Source: JAVEDQ01 sp963783105 (GTDB lineage Bacteria; Actinomycetota; Actinomycetes; Frankiales; Frankiaceae). From it: DNA of 64,000 bases. The notes below the pieces were generated by a model, which saw nothing but the letters and a program-made list of their open reading frames with translations, was not told where the DNA came from and searched no databases. The position numbers and the translations under genes are program-made. Below, one piece after another: positions 18,031-31,217 of this stretch (positions are counted from its first letter, which is position 1; each line of letters begins with the position of its first letter). The stretch is taken from positions 682,001 through 746,000 of the forward strand of contig CAWAMI010000003.1 of assembly GCA_963783105.1 (NCBI GenBank), in the 5' to 3' direction.

Positions 18031-18354
18031 TCAGGCGTTCGAGCCGCTGAACTCCTGGACCAGCGCGGCGCGCTGCTTGGCGCCAAGACCCCGGACGCGC
18101 CGGGTCGGGCTGATCTCGAGGCGCTCCATGATCTTGTTGGCGCGGACCTTGCCCACGCCGGGAAGCGCCTCCAGCACGGCGGAGACCTTCATCTTGCCGA
18201 TGACCTCGTCGTTGTCGGCGTCGGCGAGAACCGACTCGAGGCTGGCCCCGGAGTGCTTGAGACGCTCCTTCACCTCGGCACGCTGCTTGCGCGCAACGGC
18301 GGCCTTCTCGAGTGCGGCAGCGCGCTGCTCGGGAGTCAGTGACGGCAGGGCCAC
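18031..18354 (-). CDS. mihF: integration host factor, actinobacterial type (mIHF)
   Basis: Nucleoid-associated DNA-binding protein of 107 residues. It starts ALPSLTPEQRAAALEKAA and has the helix-turn-DNA contact region KVSAVLEALPGVGKVRANKIM followed by RVRGLGAKQRAALV. It is unrelated in sequence to E. coli IHF. GTG start at 18354. Position between pyrF and gmk is typical; here a plus-strand gene has come between pyrF and mihF. Confidence 0.95.
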   Translation of the reverse strand: MALPSLTPEQRAAALEKAAVARKQRAEVKERLKHSGASLESVLADADNDEVIGKMKVSAVLEALPGVGKVRANKIMERLEISPTRRVRGLGAKQRAALVQEFSGSNA

Positions 18355-18697
18355 GCGGACATCGCCTCCTTGTAGTCGGGGACTGCTGCGCCCTCACCGG
18401 AGGGAGAGCGTGTCCCGTACATCTCTCACGCTGCTCCTGCGGGACGCCGGACCAGCACCGGAGGCGGACTGCCGCTCCCCGGCTGCGGATACTTCCTACA
18501 CCCAGTCGGGCCGGAAGTGCGGAATCAGGCGCGCCGGAGTCCCGGCGCGGCGCGAAATTCGTGGTCAGCGCGCTGCCCGACCTACTGGACCGTCGTGACG
18601 ATCAGTGATCCGATGTGGCCATCAGAGGGTTCATGATCGACGCACGGTTAGGCTTCCTCGACGATCCGTAGGCCATTTCTCTTGCTCGGAGTTTCCT
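18355..18697. other. intergenic region between divergent mihF and the YGQ-repeat gene
   Basis: About 340 bp with no convincing ORF. It must hold both divergent promoters. I see a hairpin GCGCCGG/CCGGCGC at 18531-18548. No clear -35/-10 pair could be fixed on either strand. Confidence 0.5.
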
Positions 18698-19588
18698 GTG
18701 ACGACTGAAGACGAAGACCCCAACGAGACGCGGATCGCCCACTCGCCGTGGCAGCAGCCGACGGAGAACCCGCCTGCCGCGCCGGGCCAGGGGCAACAGA
18801 GTTACGGGCAGCAGGATCCGGGCCAGCAGGGTTACGGACAGCAGGGCTACGGACAGCAGGCCGGTTACGGAGAGCAGCAGTACGGCCAGCAGCAGGGCTA
18901 CGGCCAGCAGCAGGGCTACGGACAGCAGCCGCAGCAGTACGGGCAACAGCAGGGCTACGGGCAGTCCGGGTACGGACAGCAGCCGCAGCAGTACGGGCAA
19001 CAGCAGGGCTACGGGCAGTCCGGGTACGGCCAGCCCCAGCAGTACGGACAACCGGGCTACGGCCAGCCCCAACAGTACGGACAGCCCGGCTACGGCCAGC
19101 CCCAGCAGTACGGACAACCGGGCTACGGCCAGGCCCAGCAGTACGGACAGCCGGGGTTCGGCACAGCGCCGGGCGGTGCCGTCCGGCGTCCCGGGCAGGT
19201 GACGGCCGCAGCCGTCATCCACTTCATCTACGGCGGTTTCGCGGTGATCGGCGCGGTCGCGTTCCTGATCATCGGCTTCGTCGGCGAGAGCGCGTTCGGC
19301 GACGCCAGCCGTGGGTCCATCCTCGCGATCGGCCTCGTCGGCGCCGTCATCCTCGGGGCCCTGGCGGCCCTGTTCATCCTCATGGGCATCAACATGCTGA
19401 AGGGCAAGAACTGGGCGCGCATCGTCGCGTTCGTCTTCGCCGGTCTCGGCATCCTCGGCGGACTCGGGAACCTGGCGGGCGACCAGCCCGGCTCGGGCGT
19501 CGTGGGCCTGGCGCTGTCGATCGCCGTCGTCCTGTGCCTCACGCTCGGTCAGGCCCCGGCGTTCTTCCGGAGCCGCCAGAACTACTGA
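18698..19588 (+). CDS. membrane protein with FUS-like Gly-Tyr-Gln low-complexity N-terminus
   Basis: 296-residue protein of unknown function. After a short acidic start (TTEDEDPNETRIAHSPWQQP) residues about 30-155 are almost only Q, G, Y and P, in units such as QQGYGQ and QPQQYGQPGYG. The C-terminal part (about 165-296) has four hydrophobic segments with GLVGAVILGALAALFILMG and MLKGKNWARIVAFVFAG. The repeat domain should be cytoplasmic. The GTG at 18698 has CGGAG 7 bases upstream. Tyrosine-rich repeats of this kind form condensates in eukaryotic proteins; whether they do here is unknown. Confidence 0.8.
   Translation: MTTEDEDPNETRIAHSPWQQPTENPPAAPGQGQQSYGQQDPGQQGYGQQGYGQQAGYGEQQYGQQQGYGQQQGYGQQPQQYGQQQGYGQSGYGQQPQQYGQQQGYGQSGYGQPQQYGQPGYGQPQQYGQPGYGQPQQYGQPGYGQAQQYGQPGFGTAPGGAVRRPGQVTAAAVIHFIYGGFAVIGAVAFLIIGFVGESAFGDASRGSILAIGLVGAVILGALAALFILMGINMLKGKNWARIVAFVFAGLGILGGLGNLAGDQPGSGVVGLALSIAVVLCLTLGQAPAFFRSRQNY
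18784..19160 (+). repeat. in-frame Gly-Tyr-Gln coding repeats
   Basis: Imperfect tandem units of 15-54 bp built from GGCTACGG, CAGCAG and CAGTACGG words, over about 375 bp. A 54-bp block containing CAGCCGCAGCAGTACGGGCA occurs twice in a row (near 18926 and 18980), and a 36-bp GGCCAGCCCCAGCAGTACGG block recurs further on. The tract is prone to slippage, but all periods keep the frame. Confidence 0.85.
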
Positions 19589-19610
19589 GCGTCACCGCGA
19601 CGGGCGCCGG

Positions 19611-20303
19611 TCAGCGCAGGTTGTCGGCGATCTCGGCCGCCGCGGCACCCGGATCCGGCGCGCCGGTGATGGGCCGGCCGATCACGAGCAGGTCGGCCCC
19701 GTCGGCCAGCGCCTGCTCCGGCGTCGCCACCCGCGCCTGGTCCTGGGCGGCCGCCCCGGCGGGCCGCACACCGGGCGTGATGAGCGTGACGTCCGGGCCC
19801 ACCTCGGCGCGCACGGCCGCGACCTCGCGGGGGCTGCACACGAGCGCGCGGGCACCCGCGCCCGCGGACAGCGCCGCCAGCCGGCGCACCGCGTCGATGG
19901 GCGGCCCCACGAGCCCCACGGCGTCGAGGTCGGCCTCGGAGAGCGAGGTCAGCACGGTGACGGCGGTGATGCGCACGTCGGGCGCGGCCTCGGCTGCGGC
20001 GGCGATCATCGCTGGTCCCCCGGCGGCGTGCACCGTGAGATAGGTCGGCTTCAATGCGGCGACCGACCGGACCGCGCCGGCCACGGTCGCGGGGATGTCG
20101 TGCAGCTTCAGGTCCAGGAAGATCTCGAGGTCGCTGGTGTCCCGGATCGATTCGACGACGTCCGGCCCGTAGCGGCAGAACAGCTCGAGGCCGACCTTGC
20201 CGACCGCGACGTGCGGTGCCACCGCCTCGGCCCACGCAACCGCCTGATCCAGCGCAGGCGCGTCGAGCGCGACCGCGATCGGCGCCTTGTCGCCGGCACT
20301 CAT
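19611..20303 (-). CDS. pyrF: orotidine 5'-phosphate decarboxylase
   Basis: Last step to UMP. The 230-residue TIM barrel has IAVALDAPALDQAVAW, the catalytic FLDLKLHDIPATV lysine-aspartate motif, LTVHAAGG and VIGRPITGAPDPG for phosphate. It has the shorter bacterial form and not the long mycobacterial-type variant. Its ATG overlaps the pyrD stop (ATGA), so it is the last coupled gene of the pyr operon. Confidence 0.95.
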   Translation of the reverse strand: MSAGDKAPIAVALDAPALDQAVAWAEAVAPHVAVGKVGLELFCRYGPDVVESIRDTSDLEIFLDLKLHDIPATVAGAVRSVAALKPTYLTVHAAGGPAMIAAAAEAAPDVRITAVTVLTSLSEADLDAVGLVGPPIDAVRRLAALSAGAGARALVCSPREVAAVRAEVGPDVTLITPGVRPAGAAAQDQARVATPEQALADGADLLVIGRPITGAPDPGAAAAEIADNLR

Positions 20304-21313
20304 TCCGGGCTGCCGGGCGGGTCGGCGTCCTCCGGAACCCCCGCGACCGGCGGCCGGTGCGCGAGCCCGACCACGTCCCGCACCGACGAGAAGCCGCGCT
20401 CCGCCAGCGCGTCGCGCAGCTCGTCAAGGATCCGGATCGGTGCGCCCGGGTCGCCGAACACCGTCGTCCCCACGGACACGGCCGAGGCGCCGGCGGCGAG
20501 GAACTGCAGCGCGTCGAGCCCGGTCCGGATGCCGCCCATACCGAGGATCGGCACCTTCGGCAGCGCGGCGTGCACCTGCCAGACCGCCCGCACCGCCACC
20601 GGTCGGATCGCCGGACCGGACAGGCCGCCCGTGACGCCCGCCAGCACCGGCCGGAGCGTGTCGGTGTCGATGACCATCCCGAGCAGCGTGTTGATCATCG
20701 ACAGGCCGTTCGCCCCCGCCTCGACGACCGCCGACGCGATCTCGACGATGTCGGTGACGTCCGGCGAGAGCTTTGCGAACACCGGGATGCGCGTCTCGCG
20801 CCGCACCGCCCGGATGACCTCCGCGGCCGAGCCGGCGTGGCAGGCGAAGACCTGGCCCCGGTCCTCGACGTTCGGGCAGGAGATGTTGACCTCGAGCAAC
20901 GCCACCCCGCGCGCGCCGCGGAGCTTGCGGGCCAGAGTCGCGTACTCCTCGACCGAGCCGCCGGCGATGGAGACGACGGCCCGGGCGTCGTGCTCGTCCA
21001 GCCACGGCAGGTCCTTGGCCAGAAAGGCGTCGATACCGGGTCCCTGCAGGCCGATCGAGTTGAGCATGCCGCTCGGGGTCTCGGCCATGCGCGGCGTGGC
21101 GCGGCCGGTACGCGGCTCGCGCATCACCGACTTGGTGACCACTCCCCCGAGGTCCGCGACGTCGAAGAACTGGTTCAGCTCCCGGCCGGCCGCGGCGCAG
21201 CCGGAGGCGGTGAACACCGGGTTCGGGAAGTGCACGCCGGCCAGGGTCACGCCCAGGTCGACGTCGGTCGCCGGCCCACTCCCCATGTCGACGCCGTCGC
21301 TGGTGAGGGTCAT
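20300..21313 (-). CDS. pyrD: dihydroorotate dehydrogenase, catalytic subunit (class 1B)
   Basis: Oxidises dihydroorotate to orotate with FMN. 337 residues. Motifs: NPVFTASGCAAAG, MLNSIGLQGPGID, the class 1 catalytic cysteine in VNISCPNVEDRG, and MGGIRTGLDALQFLAAGAS. The class assignment rests on the cysteine base and on the pyrK partner next door. The C-terminal 25 residues are a proline-rich extension. Start ATG overlaps the pyrK stop. Confidence 0.94.
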   Translation of the reverse strand: MTLTSDGVDMGSGPATDVDLGVTLAGVHFPNPVFTASGCAAAGRELNQFFDVADLGGVVTKSVMREPRTGRATPRMAETPSGMLNSIGLQGPGIDAFLAKDLPWLDEHDARAVVSIAGGSVEEYATLARKLRGARGVALLEVNISCPNVEDRGQVFACHAGSAAEVIRAVRRETRIPVFAKLSPDVTDIVEIASAVVEAGANGLSMINTLLGMVIDTDTLRPVLAGVTGGLSGPAIRPVAVRAVWQVHAALPKVPILGMGGIRTGLDALQFLAAGASAVSVGTTVFGDPGAPIRILDELRDALAERGFSSVRDVVGLAHRPPVAGVPEDADPPGSPE

Positions 21314-22139
21314 CAGACGGCTCCCGCCGGGATGGTTCCGATGTCGTCGAACAACACGGCGTCGCCGGGGAACACCGGCCCCTCGACGCACGAGCGCACC
21401 ATGTGCGGCACCCCGTCCTTGCCCCGGACCGGCAGCACGCAGGTCATGCAGACGCCGATGCCGCAGGCCATCGCCTCCTCCACCGCGACGTGGGTGGGGA
21501 TGTCGTAGCGCTGGGCGCTGCGGGTGACCGCGGCGAGCATCGGCATCGGGCCGCAGGCGTAGACGACGTCGGCGCGGTCGAGGAACTCGTCCAGCGCGTC
21601 GGTCACCCGCCCGCGGAGGCCGAACGACCCGTCGTCGGTCGTGATCGCCGAGGTGTCCGAGACCCGCTTGGCGTCCAGCGCGCCGAACAGCCGGTCCTCG
21701 CTCGCCGCGCCGAGCACCATGTCGACTCGGCAGTCCCGCTTGCGCAGCGCGGAGGCCAGCAGGAACAGCGGCGCCGAGCCGTAGCCCCCGCCGACCAGCA
21801 CGCAACGGGCCGGCTCCATCGGCAGCGGGAAGGGCCGGCCGAGCGGCCCGACGACGTCGACACGGTCCCCCGCCCGCCGCTCGGACAGCCAGCGCGTACC
21901 CGCCCCGGCGACCGAGAAGATGACGTCGACGGTCCCGCCCGCGGCACCCGCTCCCCCGACGCCGTACACCGAGAACGCGCGGCGCAGCAGCAGCCCGCCC
22001 GTCGCGCCGCCGACCGCGAACGCGACGAAGTGGCCGGGGCGCACCGCCTCGGCGATCGCGGGCGCCACCACGCGCATGCGGTGGTAGGAACCGAGCTTCT
22101 CGATCTGCAGGACGGACGCGTTGCGTACCTGGGTGGGCA

Positions 22140-22140
<1 letters not shown>
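21313..22140 (-). CDS. pyrK: dihydroorotate dehydrogenase electron-transfer subunit
   Basis: Iron-sulfur flavoprotein that passes electrons from PyrD to NAD. 275 residues. The FAD/NAD reductase domain has LLRRAFSVYGVGG and CVLVGGGYGSAPLF. The C-terminal [2Fe-2S] site is AMACGIGVCMTCVLPV plus a fourth cysteine in RSCVEGPVF. Both ends overlap neighbours by ATGA. Without it a class 1B PyrD cannot use NAD. Confidence 0.94.
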
Positions 22141-25516
<3,376 letters not shown>

Positions 25517-25517
<1 letters not shown>

Positions 25518-26692
25518 CAGGCGCGGCCCTTTCTGCTTGCGTTCTCCATGAGCTCCACGAACGAGTCGAACAGCGAGTCGGCGTCGTGCGGACCGGGCGC
25601 CGCTTCCGGGTGGTACTGCACCGAGAAGGCCGGCAGGTCGAGCAGCCGCAGCCCCTCGACCACGTCGTCGTTCAGCGCGACGTGGCTGACCTCGACCTCG
25701 CCGAAGGGCGTCGAGGCCTTCCCCTCCAGCGGGGCGTCGACGGCGAAGCCGTGGTTGTGGCTGGTCACCGCGACGCGGCCCGTCGCGCGGTCCATCACCG
25801 GCTGGTTGATCCCGCGGTGGCCGTAGCGCAGCTTGTAGGTGCCGAAGCCGAGCGCCCGGCCGAGGATCTGGTTGCCGAAGCAGATGCCGAACAGCGGCGT
25901 CTCGGACTGCAGCACCTGCTGGGCCGCCTTGACCGCGTACTCGGTGGTCGCCGGGTCGCCGGGGCCGTTGGAGAGGAAGACGCCGTCCGGGTTCGTGGCG
26001 AGCAGGTCGTCGCCGGTCGCGGTGGCGGGGAAGACGGTGACCTCGATGCCGCGCTCCGCCATCCGGTACGGCGTGCGCGACTTGATGCCGAGGTCGAGGG
26101 CGGAGACGCGGAAGCGCGGCTCGCCGGTCAGGCCGAACGAGGCGGGGGTGACCGTGTAGGCCTGCTGCGTGCTGACCTTCGGCGCGAGGTTGGCGCCGAC
26201 CATGCCGGGGCTGTCGAGGATGCGCTTCAGCAGCGCCTGCTCCTCGGCCTCGTCGGCCGGCGCGGGGGCTATCGCGCCGCGCATCGCGCCGCGCTCGCGC
26301 AGGTGCCGGGTCAGGGCGCGGGTGTCGATGCCGGCCAGGCCGACGATGCCCTGGGCCCGCAGTTCGTCCTCGAGCGTGCGCTGCGATCGCCAGTTGCTCG
26401 GGATGCGGCTCGGGTCGCGGACGACGTAGCCGGCGACCCAGATGGCGCGGCTTTCGGGGTCGGTGTCGTTGACGCCCGTGTTGCCGATGTGCGGCGCCGT
26501 CTGGACGACGATCTGCGCCGCATACGACGGGTCGGTCAGCGTCTCCTGGTAGCCGGTCATGCCGGTGGCGAAGACGGCCTCGCCGAACGTCTCGGGGTGG
26601 CCGTCGGCAGTCCGGTCGGCGCCGAAGGACTCACCGCGGAAGGTGCGCCCGTCCTCGAGCATCAGGACGGCAGGTTGCTTGCTGCGACTCAA
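25517..26692 (-). CDS. carA: carbamoyl-phosphate synthase, small subunit
   Basis: Glutamine amidotransferase subunit that feeds ammonia to CarB. 391 residues. The N-terminal domain has LEDGRTFRGESFGA and FATGMTGYQETLTDPSYA. The class I GATase domain has the catalytic cysteine in PLFGICFGNQILGRALG and the histidine in VQYHPEAAPGPHD. The longest reasonable start is a TTG at 26692 with GGAAAG upstream; the next candidate is an in-frame ATG about ten codons later. ATGA overlap with carB. Confidence 0.95.
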
Positions 26693-26705
26693 GACTGCTT
26701 TCCGA

Positions 26706-27197
26706 TCAACGCGGTGCTCCCGTGAGCAGGGTTTCGACGGCGGACACGATCTCGGGGTAGCGCGACGCCTGGCCGCGGAAGGCGGACTCGCAGGGGTGCC
26801 CGGCCCAGTCCCAGCCGAGGATCAGCATCCCCGGCCCCGGGACGACCTTGTTGGCCAGCCCCGGCCCGACCCGGGCGGATGTGAGGGCCTCGCGGGGCAG
26901 CCAGAGGCCGGCGAGGTCGACCCCGGCGGCCGTGACGGCGAGCTCGCCCCCGGCGCGGCGGCCCAGGCCGCGCCCGGCGATGCGGTCCTGCCAGCCGGCC
27001 TCGCCGACGCTGCCGACGTAGACGCCCGGCATCGGCGCGACGAGGGGTTCGGGCAGCGGCTCAGGTCGCGGATGCTCCGCCGACGGCAGCGGCGGCAGGT
27101 CGGCGACGCGGGCCGCACGGCGCCGCCAGCCGCGCCACATCAGCAGGTAGCCGAGCAGGATCAGCGCGACGATCGCGAGCGTCAGGAGCAGGCGCAT
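26706..27197 (-). CDS. conserved membrane protein of actinobacterial pyr operons
   Basis: 163-residue protein with one N-terminal membrane segment (LLLTLAIVALILLGYLLMW) and a soluble PH-like domain ending HPCESAFRGQASRYPEIVSA. A gene of this kind lies between pyrC and carA in many actinobacteria (Rv1382 position in M. tuberculosis), so context and length agree. The function is not known. It is 13 bp upstream of carA. Confidence 0.85.
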   Translation of the reverse strand: MRLLLTLAIVALILLGYLLMWRGWRRRAARVADLPPLPSAEHPRPEPLPEPLVAPMPGVYVGSVGEAGWQDRIAGRGLGRRAGGELAVTAAGVDLAGLWLPREALTSARVGPGLANKVVPGPGMLILGWDWAGHPCESAFRGQASRYPEIVSAVETLLTGAPR

Positions 27198-27245
27198 CTC
27201 AGGCGACCCGTCTGACTCGAAGAGCGGAGATCACGCGACTGGTCT

Positions 27246-28588
27246 TCATGAAATTCGCCCGTCGAGGACCGTCGGCCGGCCGCGGAGGAACGTGGCGACA
27301 ACCCGCACCGGCAGGGTGCGGCCGGCGTAGGGGGTGTTGCGGCTGCGGGACGCGAGACCGGCGGCGTCGACCGTCCACGTCGCCGAAGGGTCGAGCAGGG
27401 TCAGGGTGGCGGGCGCGCCGGCCTCCAGCGGGCGGCCGTGATCGGCCAGGCGACCGATGCGGGCGGGGGCGGCCGACATCCGCTCCGCGAGCAGCGGCCA
27501 CAGCCGGGAGTCGTCCACCCGGCCGCGCATCGCCTCGTACGCCACCGACAACGCGGTCTGCAGGCCGAGCATGCCGGGGCGGGCGGCGGCCCACTCGGTC
27601 TCCTTGTCCTCCAGCGCGTGCGGCGCGTGGTCCGTGGCGACGCAGTCGATCGTCCCGTCGGCCAGACCGGCGCGCAGGGCCTCGACGTCCTCGGCGGTCC
27701 GCAGCGGCGGGTTGACCTTGAACACCGGGTCGTAGCCCTCGACGAGACTGTCGGTGAGCATCAGGTGGTGCGGCGTCACCTCCGCCGTGACCTGCCAGCC
27801 CTTCGACTTCGCCCACCGCAGGATCTCGACCGAGCCGGCGGTCGAGACGTGGCAGACGTGCAGCCGGGAACCGACGTGCCCGGCGAGCAGGACGTCGCGG
27901 GCGATCACCGCCTCCTCCGCGACCGCGGGCCAGCCGGTGAGCCCGAGCCGGGCCGACTGGACTCCCTCGTTCATCTGCGCGGCCTCGGTCAGCCGGGGTT
28001 CCTCGGCGTGCTGCGCGACGACGCCGTCGAACGCCTTGACGTACTCGAGGGCGCGGCGCATCAGCATCGGGTCGGAGACGCAGTGGCCGTCGTCGGAGAA
28101 CACCCGCACGCGCGCGGCGGAGTCGGCCATCGCACCGAGTTCGGCGAGCCGTTGCCCGGCGAGCCCGACGGTGACGGCGCCGATGGGGGCGACGTCGCAG
28201 TGCCCCGCCTCGCGACCGAGCCGCCACACCTGCTCGACGACGCCGGCGGTGTCGGCGACCGGATCGGTGTTGGCCATGGCGTGCACGGCGGTGAAGCCGC
28301 CGAGGGCGGCGGCGCGGGTGCCGGACTCGACCGTCTCGGCGTCCTCCCGGCCGGGTTCGCGCAGGTGGGTGTGCAGGTCGACGAGGCCCGGCAGGGCGAC
28401 CAGGCCGTCGGCGTCGATCGACTCGACGCCCGGCATGTCCCCGCGCGCGCCGACCTCGGCGATCCGCCCGGCCTCGAGCAGGACGTCCGTGGGCTGCCTG
28501 CCGAGCAGGGAGACGCCGCGCAGGAGCCAGCGACCGGACAGGGTGGCGACCGAACCACCCCCCGGGCCGCCGGTACCGAAGGGACCGG

Positions 28589-28592
<4 letters not shown>
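27246..28592 (-). CDS. pyrC: dihydroorotase
   Basis: Zinc amidohydrolase that closes the pyrimidine ring. 448 residues of the long multifunctional-type (class I) family. Metal and catalytic motifs are GLVDLHTHLREPGREDAET, LHVCHVST, TAEVTPHHLMLTD and CVATDHAPHALEDKE. The GTG overlaps the pyrB stop (GTGA). A glycine-rich leader of about 15 residues precedes the first strand. Confidence 0.96.
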
Positions 28593-29547
<955 letters not shown>

Positions 29548-29548
<1 letters not shown>

Positions 29549-30333
29549 CAGGCGGGACCTCCCGTTCGGCGTTCGCGGGCTCCGGGCGTTCCGAGGTCCC
29601 GGGGACGTCCTCGGCTGCGTGCCTGGAGGGCCGCGTAGCCGCGGGGTTCGTCCCCCTCGATCAGGCGGACGCCGTCCCGGCCGTCCGTCTCGCGCAGCAG
29701 CACGTGCACGGACTCGTCCTGCGAGGTCGGGAGGTTCTTGCCGACGTAGTCCGCCCGGATCGGCAGCTCCCGGTGCCCGCGGTCGACCAGGACCGCGAGC
29801 TGCACGGCGCGCGGACGGCCGAAGTCGTTGAGGGCGTCGAGCGCGGCGCGGACGGTGCGACCGGAGTAGAGGACGTCGTCGACGAGGACGACGACCTTGC
29901 CGTCGATGTCGTCGGGGACGTCGGTCGTCTCCAGCGGGCGGACCCCGCGCAGGCGGAGGTCGTCCCGGTACATCGTGGGGTCGAGGGAGCCGACCGGCAC
30001 GTCGAGGCCCTCGAACTCGGCGATGCGGCTTGCGAGCCGGCGGGCGAGCAGGACCCCGCGCGTCGGGATCCCGAGCAGGACGACGTCGCGGCCGCCGTCC
30101 GTGCGTTCCAGGATCTGGTGCGCGATGCGGGTGAGGGTGCGGCCGAGGTCGGCGTCGGAGAGGACCTGACGGTCCGCCGCGTCGTCGGCACCCGGGTCGA
30201 CATCGGCGTCCGGTGACGGAGCGTGGTCGGCGGCGTTTCTGGACGATGTCGTCCCGACGGTGGCGCCGGGGGAGCCGGAGCGGGCCGGAAGCCCAGACGG
30301 TAAGCCGCTGTCCCCGGCGGAAGATTGCACCAC
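29548..30333 (-). CDS. pyrR: pyr operon regulator / uracil phosphoribosyltransferase
   Basis: RNA-binding regulator with the phosphoribosyltransferase fold. The core (about 55-225) has VVLLGIPTRGVLLARRLA, LDPTMYRDDL and the PRPP loop VVLVDDVLYSGRTVRAALDA. Compared with the roughly 180-residue family norm, it is 261 residues with low-complexity extensions at both ends. The start is one of two adjacent GTG codons, 7 bases after AAGGAGG. It is the first gene of the operon, and a PyrR-type RNA hairpin is directly upstream. Confidence 0.94.
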
Positions 30334-30339
30334 TTCTGT

Positions 30340-30366
30340 CCCTCCTTCTCCGCCTCACGGGACGGA
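30340..30366 (-). promoter_or_regulatory. pyrR: PyrR-binding RNA hairpin beside the pyrR ribosome site
   Basis: The leader reads TCCGTCCCGTGAGGCGGA (30349-30366). The loop TCCCGTGAGGC fits the PyrR-binding consensus UCCNGNGAGGY exactly, and TCCG/CGGA closes it. The AAGGAGGG ribosome site follows two bases later (30340-30347). In mycobacteria PyrR represses translation through such a loop, so UMP-dependent translational repression is the likely mode here. Confidence 0.75.
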
Positions 30367-30716
30367 TCCTTAAAGGAGTTGTCGTGCCGGACGCTACCAG
30401 CCGCGATCCGCCCGTCGCGCCTGCGACAACGGGGGTGTCGGGAGCGCCACGTCCGAACTCGCCGACCCCTCAGGAACACGTGGGCTGCACACGAGATCGC
30501 CACGTAGATTGCGTCCGACACGCGTACGGGTGGCTTGACCCGGGGCTTCCACAACCCTAGTTTCCGGGCATTGCCATCGAGCAAGGTTGATCAACCCGAA
30601 CCGCCACATATGTGTCGAAGGGTGACAGCTTCGTCACGATCGGCACTACAGTTGGTCACCACGGGCCGCGGGGGCTCGTCAATCCGAAGTCGTCGCTGGG
30701 GAGTGGGAGCAGGCGG
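30367..30716. other. intergenic region between divergent pyrR and bldD
   Basis: About 350 bp without a convincing gene. It holds the pyr operon leader, a perfect 12-bp palindrome GGTTGATCAACC at 30585-30596 and the bldD promoter region. The palindrome could be an operator for either gene; I do not recognise its protein. Confidence 0.55.
30622..30652 (+). promoter_or_regulatory. bldD: bldD promoter with probable BldD autoregulatory palindrome
   Basis: GTGACAGCTTCGTCAC (30622-30637) is an inverted repeat like the Streptomyces BldD box (AGTGA-N-TCACC). GTGACA at 30622-30627 could be a -35 and TACAGT at 30647-30652 a -10, giving a 19-base spacer. A further half site GGTCACC follows at 30654-30660. 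BldD represses its own gene in Streptomyces, so autorepression is inferred. Confidence 0.55.
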
Positions 30717-31211
30717 ATGTCATCCGACTACGCGAAGGCGCTCGGTACCCGTCTGCGTGCGATCCGGACGCAGCAGGGGCTGTCGTTGCACGGCGTCGAG
30801 GAGAAGTCGCAGGGCCGCTGGAAGGCGGTCGTCGTCGGCTCCTACGAGCGCGGCGACCGCGCGGTCACCGTGCAGCGCCTCTCCGAGCTCGCCGAGTTCT
30901 ACGGCGTCCCCGTCAACGAGCTGCTGCCCGAGCGTGAGGCGGTCATCGCGGTCGAGCAGTCGCCGCGCATCGTCATCGACCTCGAACGCCTGGCGTCGGT
31001 GCCGCGCGAGCAGGGCGCTCCCCTGGCCCGGTACGCCGCGACCATCCAGAGCCAGCGGGGCGACTACAACGGCCGCGTGCTCTCGATCCGGCACGAGGAC
31101 CTGCGGTCGCTCGCCGTCATCTACGACGCCACGCCGACCTCGCTGACCGAGCAGCTGATCACCTGGGGCGTGCTCTCCCCCGAAGCGCGCCGGGCCGTCG
31201 AGACGGTCTGA
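30717..31211 (+). CDS. bldD: BldD developmental master regulator (c-di-GMP effector)
   Basis: 164-residue DNA-binding protein. The XRE-type helix-turn-helix domain (about 6-70) includes LRAIRTQQGLSLHGVEEKSQ and SYERGDRAVTVQRL, nearly identical to Streptomyces BldD as I remember it. The C-terminal domain has both parts of the c-di-GMP signature RxD-x8-RxxD: RGD at 114-116 and RHED at 125-128. In Streptomyces a c-di-GMP tetramer holds two BldD chains together and allows repression of sporulation genes. The ATG at 30717 follows AGGCGG. It is divergent from the pyr operon. Confidence 0.95.
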   Translation: MSSDYAKALGTRLRAIRTQQGLSLHGVEEKSQGRWKAVVVGSYERGDRAVTVQRLSELAEFYGVPVNELLPEREAVIAVEQSPRIVIDLERLASVPREQGAPLARYAATIQSQRGDYNGRVLSIRHEDLRSLAVIYDATPTSLTEQLITWGVLSPEARRAVETV

Positions 31212-31217
31212 CCGGCT

